A stretch of DNA of 5,950 nt from Planctomycetaceae bacterium UBA2671. GTDB taxonomy: Bacteria > Planctomycetota > Planctomycetia > Planctomycetales > Planctomycetaceae. The notes beneath the pieces are model-generated. The model worked only from the letters and a program-made list of their open reading frames with translations. It was not told where the DNA came from and did not search any database. Positions within the stretch are counted from its first letter, which is position 1. Each line of letters starts with the position of its first letter. The position numbers were made by a program, and so were the translations under genes. Location of the stretch: positions 1 through 5,950 of the forward strand of contig DEML01000113.1 of NCBI GenBank assembly GCA_002359185.1, in the 5' to 3' direction. Positions 1-5,278 of the stretch are shown piece by piece.

Positions 1-54
1 CGTAAAAGTGCGAAAGTCGAATTAAGGAACAAATACATAAATTCTGAAACACTG

Positions 55-84
55 TTGACGAACTACATAATCGCCATTTATTAT
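55..84 (+). promoter_or_regulatory. Predicted sigma70-like promoter of the DUF1559 gene
   Basis: TTGACG at 55-60 matches the -35 consensus TTGACA in five of six positions. TATTAT at 79-84 matches TATAAT in five of six, with an 18-nt spacer. Transcription would start near 91-93, leaving a leader of about 50 nt before the ATG at 146. The surrounding sequence is AT-rich. No operator-like palindrome is evident. The call rests on consensus matching only, and planctomycetes carry many alternative sigma factors. Confidence 0.5.
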
Positions 85-145
85 ATGTTATTGTGTTAAA
101 CTGATTTTAGATTTACCTCTTCCTCACTTTGAATGGATCAATTCA

Positions 146-1198
146 ATGAATAATGTGCGCCGCCATTCCGGTTTTACACTAATAGAACTACTCGTAGTGA
201 TAGCGATTATCGCAATTCTTGTGGCATTGCTGTTACCGGCCGTTCAGCAAGCCCGCGAAGCTGCCCGTCGAAGCAGTTGTAAAAATAACCTGAAGCAGTT
301 GGGCTTGGCCTTACATAATTATCATGACACCTTCAATGTATTCCCTCCCGGATACATTAATCAGTTCGACACGACGCCCACTGACGGAACAACTTATGGG
401 ACAGCGCTTACAGCCGCTCGGTCATCATGGGGCTGGGGAGCATTAATTTTGCCCTTCGTCGAACAATCTGCGATGTATGATACTTTGCAGGTGGGTGATA
501 TTCGTCTAAAGGATGCTTTAAACGCAGGAACAGCAACTTTATCTGCGATGCAGACCCCCGTGAGCTCCTTTCGTTGTCCGTCAGATTCCGCCCCTGGCGT
601 GAATGCCTCTAAGACTCTTCTTGCAGCCGATGGATCAGCTCCGCAGGTCGCAACCTCCAACTATGTCGTTTCAAACTCCAGTCGTCGCTGGCATAGCCAA
701 GCACCGGATCCCAATTGCTGTGCATGGAATACTGGTCCCGGCCTCGGGGCCATGAGCCAGTGGGGGGCGAACGGGACTGGAGCAAACGGCATGTTCTGGC
801 GCGATTCCAATGTTCGGATGAGCAATATCAGTGATGGTACCAGCAACACAATTATGGTTGGAGAGAGAGCTTGGGATTTAAATAACGCAAGCGGTACCAA
901 TTTCACATGCAGAGCTGCTGTCATTTATGGAACCAGGATTTCCAATGAGCAGAGTGGTATACATTATGTACTCGGCTCGGGAACCTCGTTCATTAATGCC
1001 CAGACCAATGAGTGTAACAAAGGTTTTTCAAGCCGACATCAGGGAGGAGCTCAGTTTGTGCTCGCTGATGGTTCTGTACGTTTCATTTCCGAAAATGTGG
1101 ATGCCAATAATCGTCACACAGGCGGAACTGAGGCTGTGGACAGCACCTTCGAACGCCTCAATTCGCGTGATGACGGGCAAGTTGTTGGTGAGTTTTAG
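146..1198 (+). CDS. DUF1559 domain-containing, type IV prepilin-like protein
   Basis: A 350-aa protein of the DUF1559 (SBP_bac_10-like) family, abundant in planctomycetes; its molecular role is not established. The N-terminus is a type III (prepilin) signal: basic residues 1-9, then GFTLIELL with predicted cleavage between G9 and F10 and the conserved Glu at +5 of the mature protein (E14). A hydrophobic helix spans about residues 10-30. The family block PAVQQAREAARRSSCKNNLK follows at 31-50. Other family marks are FRCPSD (142-147), SDGTSNTIMVGER (229-241), SSRHQGGAQFVLADGSVRF (295-313) and the C-terminal FERLNSRDDGQVVGEF. Length and both ends are normal, so the gene looks intact. It is presumably processed by a prepilin peptidase and displayed at the cell surface (inference). 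The start fits because it begins the prepilin signal; the ribosome binding site is weak (GGA at 135-137). The small lipoprotein gene downstream is a common companion of this family. Confidence 0.95.
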   Translation: MNNVRRHSGFTLIELLVVIAIIAILVALLLPAVQQAREAARRSSCKNNLKQLGLALHNYHDTFNVFPPGYINQFDTTPTDGTTYGTALTAARSSWGWGALILPFVEQSAMYDTLQVGDIRLKDALNAGTATLSAMQTPVSSFRCPSDSAPGVNASKTLLAADGSAPQVATSNYVVSNSSRRWHSQAPDPNCCAWNTGPGLGAMSQWGANGTGANGMFWRDSNVRMSNISDGTSNTIMVGERAWDLNNASGTNFTCRAAVIYGTRISNEQSGIHYVLGSGTSFINAQTNECNKGFSSRHQGGAQFVLADGSVRFISENVDANNRHTGGTEAVDSTFERLNSRDDGQVVGEF

Positions 1199-1410
1199 TA
1201 TCTTGCCAACATTTGTTTTGGTCGTTAAATACTTGCATGGCACTCTGTTGTCGTACCTTATAACTTTATTTTCCCGAATAATAACGCTGATACTCTACAA
1301 GTGGATCGTTCCATCTCATTTTGCAGTTTGAATAATCTTAAATGTAGACAAAAGCACCTGCTTATTCGTCGGGTTCGCGGATCACACTCTGGAAAACCGC
1401 GGTATTAAAA

Positions 1411-1447
1411 AGTAAGGGAGATTGCGATACATGCAGCCTCCCTTATT
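1411..1447 (+). terminator. Stem-loop before the lipoprotein gene, possible terminator or attenuator
   Basis: An 8-bp perfect stem pairs 1413-1420 (TAAGGGAG) with 1438-1445 (CTCCCTTA), extended by a G-T and an A-T pair to 1411/1447, with a 17-nt loop. A pyrimidine-rich run with six Ts follows (1457-1462), then the lipoprotein ATG at 1473. It could end most DUF1559 transcripts or tune read-through into the lipoprotein gene. The T-run is about 10 nt from the stem, so this is not a textbook intrinsic terminator. The rest of the 1199-1410 gap is AT-rich with no supported gene. Confidence 0.4.
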
Positions 1448-1472
1448 CTCTTCATCTTTTTTAGGTTTTATC

Positions 1473-1886
1473 ATGAAGCTGGCGGGTTATCACTTAAGTC
1501 TTTGTTTCTCGGTACTAATGTTACTGGGCTGTGGGGGAGGTTCTGACGATACTCCTGAACTGGGAAAAGTTTCTGGAACTATTAAAATCGATGGTAAGGA
1601 ATTGCCCGATGTAGCTGTTACCTTCTCACCGGTTGCTGGAGGACGAGCTTCAACAGGTGTCACCGATTCCAGTGGATTTTACGAACTCTATTTCAACTCC
1701 ACCACCAAAGGTGCCATCATCGGTAAACATAACGTATTCGTATCAGGGAGCGTAGATCATGATGTCAACGACCCGAATGCACCCATGGTCCCACCGGCAG
1801 GTAACGTCCCCAAAGATTACTCCAATATCGAAAAACAGGAAGACGTAAAAGCTGGCTCAAACACCATCAACCTCACTTACCCGTAA
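1473..1886 (+). CDS. Small lipoprotein, carboxypeptidase regulatory-like domain
   Basis: A 137-aa predicted lipoprotein of the type often found next to planctomycete DUF1559 genes. Residues 1-19 form a lipoprotein signal peptide (MKLAGYHLSLCFSVLMLLG) with lipobox LLGC, so Cys20 would be the lipidated residue. Gly and Ser follow it, with no Asp at +2. After a short linker, about residues 31-91 resemble a carboxypeptidase-regulatory-like / transthyretin-like beta-sandwich: GKVSGTIKIDGKELPDVAVTF, then the turn STGVTDSSGFYEL, then GKHNVFV. The tail NVPKDYSNIEKQEDVKAG and the final beta strand NTINLTYP are also typical. The start at 1473 is chosen because it places Lys at residue 2 and gives a signal peptide of normal length. 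TAGG at 1462-1465 is a weak ribosome binding site 7 nt upstream. TTG 1422 or ATG 1431 would add residues unlike a signal peptide and put the start inside the stem-loop. Function unknown; probably envelope-associated. The stop lies 5 nt from the IS. Confidence 0.88.
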   Translation: MKLAGYHLSLCFSVLMLLGCGGGSDDTPELGKVSGTIKIDGKELPDVAVTFSPVAGGRASTGVTDSSGFYELYFNSTTKGAIIGKHNVFVSGSVDHDVNDPNAPMVPPAGNVPKDYSNIEKQEDVKAGSNTINLTYP

Positions 1887-1891
1887 ATTCG

Positions 1892-1930
1892 CAGGGTGGC
1901 CCGACCGACTTGGTCGGCTTGTCTTTACCC
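1892..1930 (+). repeat. Left terminal inverted repeat of the IS
   Basis: A 39-bp end starting CAGGGTGGCCCGACCGACTT. Against the reverse complement of the right end it matches except for one inserted base and one substitution near 1912-1915. Unlike the right end it contains a small hairpin, CCGACC (1901-1906) with GGTCGG (1912-1917) around a 5-nt loop. This could affect transcripts leaving the lipoprotein gene. Confidence 0.92.
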
Positions 1931-2075
1931 ACATTTTTACAAAGTCGTGCGGGGGTGTTTTGCTTTTTCTGAATATCTTAAGTTCTTACTTCTCAAAGAC
2001 ATTCATCATTTGAGCAGCATTCGGGAAGTCATTTGGTGCGAGAATTGCTCGGTCACCTCTGGCCCGTGAGGATCA

Positions 2076-3518
2076 ATGCGGGTGGGGTATGGTGACAGGA
2101 CGGGACACCGCTTCGATAGACGTTTACACGGATGCAGTCTTGTGGCAATCTGCGAACTTGATGTCCATCAGTGGGCCGAACTTAACTTTGGAACTTGTGA
2201 TTTGGGAGATGCACGGCGGACGCGGCGAGCGGTCAAAGTGGCACGACTGATGGCCGAGCATCCCGATGGCAGCACGCCGGCACAGTGCGAGCGATGGGCG
2301 GATCTGAAAGCCGCTTACCGATTATTTGATTGCGATGAGGTGACCTTCACCACTCTGGCCGAACCGCATTGGCAACAGACCAGAAAACAGGCACGCCGAA
2401 CGGTTTTACTGATTGGCGATACGATGTCGACTCACTTTGAGTTTCGTCGACAGATTGAGGGAATGAAGCAGGCCAGGAATGGATCCGCACGTGGCTTTGT
2501 TCTGCACAATTCGATGATGGTCTGCGCGGCTTCGGGCGAGATTATTGGGTTGGCAGGACAGGAACTGTTCTATCGGCAACCGGCTCCGAAACAGACTTCC
2601 TTTCAACGGAAGAAACGCGAGCGGGAGTCCGAAGTCTGGGGACGCGTGATCGATCTTGTCGGCCCGCCGCCTGAGCAAACCCGGTATGTGCATGTGTTTG
2701 ATCGGGGAGCAGACAACTTCGAAGTTTTCTGCCATCTTGTTGAGCAGCGATCCGACTGGGTGATTCGAGCCGCTCAGATGCATCGGGCCGTGACCGATCC
2801 AGACGGGCAACGCGTGCGTGTAAACGACTTACTGGCTCAGCAACCGGTGTGGGGAACATATGAGTTGGAAGTGCGGGGATCTTTCCGGTCTCCGCAGCGA
2901 ACGGCCAGACTGGAAGTGTGTGTCGCCGAGGCAATCCTTCCTCGCCCCAAACGTATGACTCCGTATCTGAAACAGGTCGGCCTTGAGGAAATTCGTCAAT
3001 CGGTGATTGAGGTGCGGGAAATTGATGCCCCCGCTGGTGTTGATCCTTTGCGCTGGGTGCTGTGGACATCATTACCGGTTCATTCATTCGCGGCGGCCTG
3101 GCGGGTGGTCGAGTATTACGAGCGCCGTTGGTTGATCGAAGAGTTTCATAAGGCGATCAAGACCGGGTGCCGTCTGGAGTCGCGTCAGTACTTGAAATCA
3201 CAACGTCTCGAAGCGTTGGCTGGAATGATGAGTGTGCTGGGGGTGCGTCTTGTTCAAATGAAAATGCTCGCCCGCTCGCAACCGGATCGTCCTGCCGGAC
3301 AGGTTGTGCCCAAGGTCTGGCTGGAGATGTTGCGTGTGCTGCGGAAGGGACCAAAGATTGACACGCTCCGCGAATTCTTCCGCCAACTGGCGGGACTGGG
3401 CGGACATCTGCTGCGTACAGGAGATGGCGAACCCGGCTGGCTGACCATCTGGCGCGGCCTCGACAAACTTCTGCTGGCGATCCGTGGCTATGAAGCCATG
3501 CGAAAAAGATATGGGTAA
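2076..3518 (+). CDS. IS4 family (Tn5-like) DDE transposase
   Basis: A 480-aa transposase catalysing cut-and-paste movement of the surrounding IS. Residues about 33-99 (WAELNFGTCDLGDARRTRR onward) form the N-terminal DNA-binding domain of Tn5-like transposases. The RNase H-like catalytic core follows, with the DDE triad visible: D115 in LLIGDTM, D209 in YVHVFDRGADNF, and E355 in YYERRWLIEEFHKAIKTG. The last contains the IS4-family Y-x2-R-x3-E-x6-K signature (Y348, R351, E355, K362). Spacings between triad residues resemble those of Tn5. The C-terminus GEPGWLTIWRGLDKL is also typical. No frameshift or missing catalytic residue is seen, so it may be active. The start is uncertain: ATG 2076 has GAGGA only 3 nt upstream, and its first 22 residues look non-conserved; GTG 2142 (residue 23) lies closer to the usual family start. 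The stop codon lies inside the right inverted repeat. Confidence 0.93.
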   Translation: MRVGYGDRTGHRFDRRLHGCSLVAICELDVHQWAELNFGTCDLGDARRTRRAVKVARLMAEHPDGSTPAQCERWADLKAAYRLFDCDEVTFTTLAEPHWQQTRKQARRTVLLIGDTMSTHFEFRRQIEGMKQARNGSARGFVLHNSMMVCAASGEIIGLAGQELFYRQPAPKQTSFQRKKRERESEVWGRVIDLVGPPPEQTRYVHVFDRGADNFEVFCHLVEQRSDWVIRAAQMHRAVTDPDGQRVRVNDLLAQQPVWGTYELEVRGSFRSPQRTARLEVCVAEAILPRPKRMTPYLKQVGLEEIRQSVIEVREIDAPAGVDPLRWVLWTSLPVHSFAAAWRVVEYYERRWLIEEFHKAIKTGCRLESRQYLKSQRLEALAGMMSVLGVRLVQMKMLARSQPDRPAGQVVPKVWLEMLRVLRKGPKIDTLREFFRQLAGLGGHLLRTGDGEPGWLTIWRGLDKLLLAIRGYEAMRKRYG

Positions 3519-3550
3519 AGACAAGCCTACAAGTCGGTCGGGCCACCCTG
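3513..3550 (-). repeat. Right terminal inverted repeat of the IS
   Basis: A 38-bp end whose reverse complement begins CAGGGTGGCCCGACCGACTT and ends GGCTTGTCTTTACCC, matching the left end apart from one gap and one mismatch. It overlaps the last glycine codon and the TAA of the transposase. The internal hairpin of the left end is destroyed here by the differences (GTAGGC instead of GGTCGGC). The outer edge is 15 nt from the mcsB stop codon. Confidence 0.92.
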
Positions 3551-3565
3551 TGAAGCTGACTCTGC

Positions 3566-4729
3566 CTACTCTTCCTCAGACGCCTCAAGCCGTTCTCTCA
3601 AATAACCCGCACGAGCCGTGTTTCGTTCTGCCGACGAGAGTTCTTTGGCGTAGCGTTTTTGCAGGTGAGCCGGTTGGGTCTGGATGAAGAGTTCGTTGGC
3701 CAGGGTTAGGTCGGGGGTTTCGATCAGGCCGAGGTTGACGCCCATGCGGAGGCTCGAGAGCAGGTGCAGGGTTTCTTCTGAGCTGATGGTTTGAGCCGAG
3801 CGGAGGATGCCGTAGGCGCGGGAGATTTGATCGTGCAGTTGCTGATGATTTTCGGTAATGAGTGCTTTGCGGACGCGACGCTCGTAGTCGATGACATTCG
3901 GGACGACGTCCTTAATCATCTCAATAATTTCCGGCTCACTTTTGCCGAGCGTAATTTGATTGGAGATCTGATAGAAATCTCCCATCGCCTGGCTGCCTTC
4001 TCCGTAGAGTCCGCGGACGGCCAGCCCCATTTTCTGCATCGCCTGGAAGACTTTTTGAATTTCCTTCGTCTGCACCAGAGCCGGCAGATGGACCATGACG
4101 GAGACGCGAATTCCTGTACCGACGTTGGTCGGGCAGGCGGTCAGGTAGCCGAACTGTTCGTGATAGGCGTAGGCGACGCGGGCTTCGATGGCATCGTCAA
4201 GTTGATCCATTTCTTCCCAGCAGGCATCGAGATTGAACCCGCTGCGGAGGACCTGCATGCGGAGATGATCTTCCTCGTTGATCATCACGCTGGTTTGCTG
4301 AGAGTTTCCGACGACAACGCCGCGGGGGCCGGAAGATTCGGAAAGTTCCCGGCTAATGAGCTGTCGTTCCATCAGAAACTGACGGTCGATTTTGGAAAGG
4401 GTTTCGACATCGATGTAAGTCAGGTCGTTGTAGGAGTAGCGTGGTTTGGCGGGAGGTTGATCCGGTTCACCAGGGATGCGGGAAGCAGGATCAACTTCCG
4501 ATTCGGCATCTGCTTTCTTCGCTTTTTTGTTGTCCTTACGGACTTTTTGGACGGCATCGCGGAGCAGACCTTCGATTTCCTTGCGTGTTGGATCATCTGC
4601 TTTCGTCAGGAACGGAAACTGGGCCAGATTGCGTGCCAGTCGAATTCGACTGGATACGACAACATCCGACTCTTTCCCTGACCCCTCGAGCCAGCCGCTC
4701 GTGACAAAAAGTAACGAATCCAAATCCAC
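3566..4729 (-). CDS. mcsB: Protein-arginine kinase McsB
   Basis: A 387-aa member of the ATP:guanido phosphotransferase family. McsB phosphorylates arginine residues of cytoplasmic proteins, marking them for ClpCP degradation in Firmicutes; its role in planctomycetes is less known. Motifs, numbered from the GTG start: SSRIRLARN (26-34), NEEDHLRMQ (151-159, catalytic acidic pair), CPTNVGTG (199-206, active-site Cys199), RGLYGEGS (239-246) and QISNQITLGKS (254-264). GTG at 4729 is chosen because AAGGGAGGA lies just upstream and the protein then begins MDLDSLLFVTSGWLEGSG, as in planctomycete relatives I recall. TTG at 4756 would put that ribosome binding site inside the gene. Oddities: a lysine-rich then proline-rich segment at about 62-97 that the roughly 360-aa Bacillus enzyme lacks, and RNTARA (369-374) where Geobacillus McsB has RDXXRA. 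No mcsA, ctsR or clpC adjoins it. It converges on the IS. Metabolic arginine kinase is less likely given the bacterial McsB-like motifs. Confidence 0.93.
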   Translation of the reverse strand: MDLDSLLFVTSGWLEGSGKESDVVVSSRIRLARNLAQFPFLTKADDPTRKEIEGLLRDAVQKVRKDNKKAKKADAESEVDPASRIPGEPDQPPAKPRYSYNDLTYIDVETLSKIDRQFLMERQLISRELSESSGPRGVVVGNSQQTSVMINEEDHLRMQVLRSGFNLDACWEEMDQLDDAIEARVAYAYHEQFGYLTACPTNVGTGIRVSVMVHLPALVQTKEIQKVFQAMQKMGLAVRGLYGEGSQAMGDFYQISNQITLGKSEPEIIEMIKDVVPNVIDYERRVRKALITENHQQLHDQISRAYGILRSAQTISSEETLHLLSSLRMGVNLGLIETPDLTLANELFIQTQPAHLQKRYAKELSSAERNTARAGYLRERLEASEEE

Positions 4730-4734
4730 GCGTG

Positions 4735-4743
4735 TCCTCCCTT
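4735..4743 (-). promoter_or_regulatory. Strong ribosome binding site deciding the mcsB start
   Basis: The minus strand reads AAGGGAGGA, then CACGC, then GTG. This near-complete anti-16S match sits at ideal spacing for the GTG at 4729-4727 and lies inside the reading frame if the upstream TTG at 4756 is used. It is the main reason for shortening the gene by nine codons. Confidence 0.8.
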
Positions 4744-4774
4744 GTTCTACACTCAATCAGTCGATCTTATCACA

Positions 4775-4803
4775 ATTATAACTGAAGGCTCGACCAATCT
4801 CAT
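4775..4803 (-). promoter_or_regulatory. Predicted mcsB promoter
   Basis: On the minus strand a perfect TATAAT lies at 4780-4775, with ATGAGA at 4803-4798 as a -35 (four of six matches to TTGACA) and a 17-nt spacer. Transcription would begin near 4768, giving a leader of about 40 nt. No CtsR-type direct repeat (GGTCAAA-like) or CIRCE inverted repeat is seen near it, so I see no sign of the heat-shock control known in Bacillus. Confidence 0.5.
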
Positions 4804-4810
4804 ATTCTAA

Positions 4811-4945
4811 GGGGCAATCCTGAACATAGAGAAGAGCTAATTTCGACAGGACTGCAAACATTTCGCAACTCGGGCGATGTTTCACCAGTCCTAGCCTTCA
4901 ATCCGAGAGTGTAGCGAATGAGGGGAATGTTCTGCCAGACTGCCC
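4811..4945. other. Nested-stem element, possible structured RNA or dispersed repeat
   Basis: Several complementary segments nest in order. AGGACTG (4848-4854) pairs with CAGTCCT (4886-4892); inside it AAACAT (4856-4861) pairs with ATGTTT (4877-4882) and CGC (4864-4866) with GCG (4874-4876). Outside it GCT (4836-4838) pairs with AGC (4893-4895) and GAAG (4831-4834) with CTTC (4896-4899), with a 9-nt bulge on the left. Further out GAACAT (4822-4827) can pair with ATGTTC (4927-4932) and GGGCA (4812-4816) with TGCCC (4941-4945), although the last has a competing partner at 4961-4965. All pairs are Watson-Crick, so either strand could fold. It lies upstream of the predicted mcsB promoter, so it would be in mcsB mRNA only if a more distant promoter exists. 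I do not recognise a known RNA family. Confidence 0.3.
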
Positions 4946-5054
4946 GGAAAAAGCATTTCAGGGCATTATTGAACAAGCTCAATGCACCGGTTCTGAATTT
5001 GCACTTTTTCGAGGGTGGAACGATTCAAACCCAATAAATAAGCTCACTTTGATG

Positions 5055-5153
5055 GTGCCACGGCTCTGTGAGCCGTGCATTCGACGATCTTATCTCTTTC
5101 CACAGATCATGTGAAATTGAAACGGATTTACACGGCTCACAGAGCCGTGGCAC
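5055..5153. repeat. Paired palindromic repeat (REP/BIME- or MITE-like)
   Basis: Two perfect 23-bp arms in inverted orientation (5055-5077 and 5131-5153) are separated by 53 bp. Each arm is also a hairpin: CACGGCTC (5059-5066) pairs with GAGCCGTG (5070-5077) around TGT, and the right arm does the same at 5131-5138 and 5142-5149 around ACA. The doublet resembles bacterial interspersed REP/BIME elements or a very small MITE. It contains no reading frame and lies between genes. No flanking direct repeat is evident. I recall similar motifs in planctomycete intergenic DNA, but cannot verify copy number here. Confidence 0.8.
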
Positions 5154-5278
5154 ACATTGTCCTTTATTGAGTGCTGAAAATTCAAAGTAGCAAATTCAAA
5201 AAGTGCTAGCGATTGTGTATGGCTGAAGTTGGATTGACTCACTCACTCGCGCTGTGTGCTTGTATTGGGAGTGATTTA

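Larger units (their letters stand above)
1892..3550 (+). mobile_element. Insertion sequence, IS4 family, Tn5/IS50-like
   Basis: A 1659-bp element bounded by near-identical inverted repeats (1892-1930 and 3513-3550) with one intact DDE transposase. Organisation and length fit the IS4 family. The element appears more GC-rich than the AT-rich sequence to its left, consistent with mobile origin. It fills the gap between two convergent genes: 5 nt after the lipoprotein stop and 15 nt from the mcsB stop. Flanks read GTAAATTCG on the left and TGAAGCTGAC on the right, so no target duplication is visible although this family normally makes one. No passenger gene is present. I do not recognise a named IS. 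Confidence 0.9.
4730..5278. other. Intergenic region without a supported gene
   Basis: This 549-bp gap separates two minus-strand genes. It holds the mcsB ribosome binding site and promoter, the nested stems at 4811-4945 and the inverted-repeat pair at 5055-5153. A 60-aa frame (4800-4982, -) lacks a good ribosome binding site, overlaps the stems and resembles no family I can name. Between 5154 and 5278 I see only AT-rich sequence and a short ACTC tandem (5236-5247). No clear intrinsic terminator for the cysteine-rich lipoprotein gene is present. Confidence 0.6.

Noticed and set aside
133..153. Six-codon leader frame overlapping the DUF1559 start
   Set aside because: Too short to support and without a ribosome binding site; likely chance.
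927..1331. 134-aa plus-strand frame running past the DUF1559 stop
   Set aside because: It starts inside the conserved C-terminal part of the DUF1559 gene in another frame, has no ribosome binding site and no recognisable domain.
1422..1472. Upstream TTG/ATG extension of the small lipoprotein
   Set aside because: The added residues MRYMQPPLFSSSFLGFI would displace the signal peptide from the N-terminus and start within the stem-loop; ATG 1473 gives a proper lipoprotein signal.
2542..3087. 181-aa minus-strand frame inside the transposase
   Set aside because: Shadow of the transposase gene; arginine/proline-rich composition typical of antisense frames.
3791..4681. Long plus-strand frame of 296 aa opposite mcsB
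   Set aside because: It lies wholly antisense to a well-supported kinase gene, shows no family motif and is a codon-bias shadow.
4730..4756. Nine-codon TTG extension of McsB
   Set aside because: It contains the strong ribosome binding site of the GTG start, and the family N-terminus begins at that GTG.
4800..4982. 60-aa minus-strand frame in the mcsB upstream gap
   Set aside because: No good ribosome binding site, no recognised family, and it overlaps the nested stems. It could be reconsidered if homologues with protein-level conservation exist.
5169..5208. GAGTGCTGA and AGTGCTAG, reminiscent of CIRCE half-sites
   Set aside because: They are in direct rather than inverted orientation, wrongly spaced, and far from the mcsB promoter.
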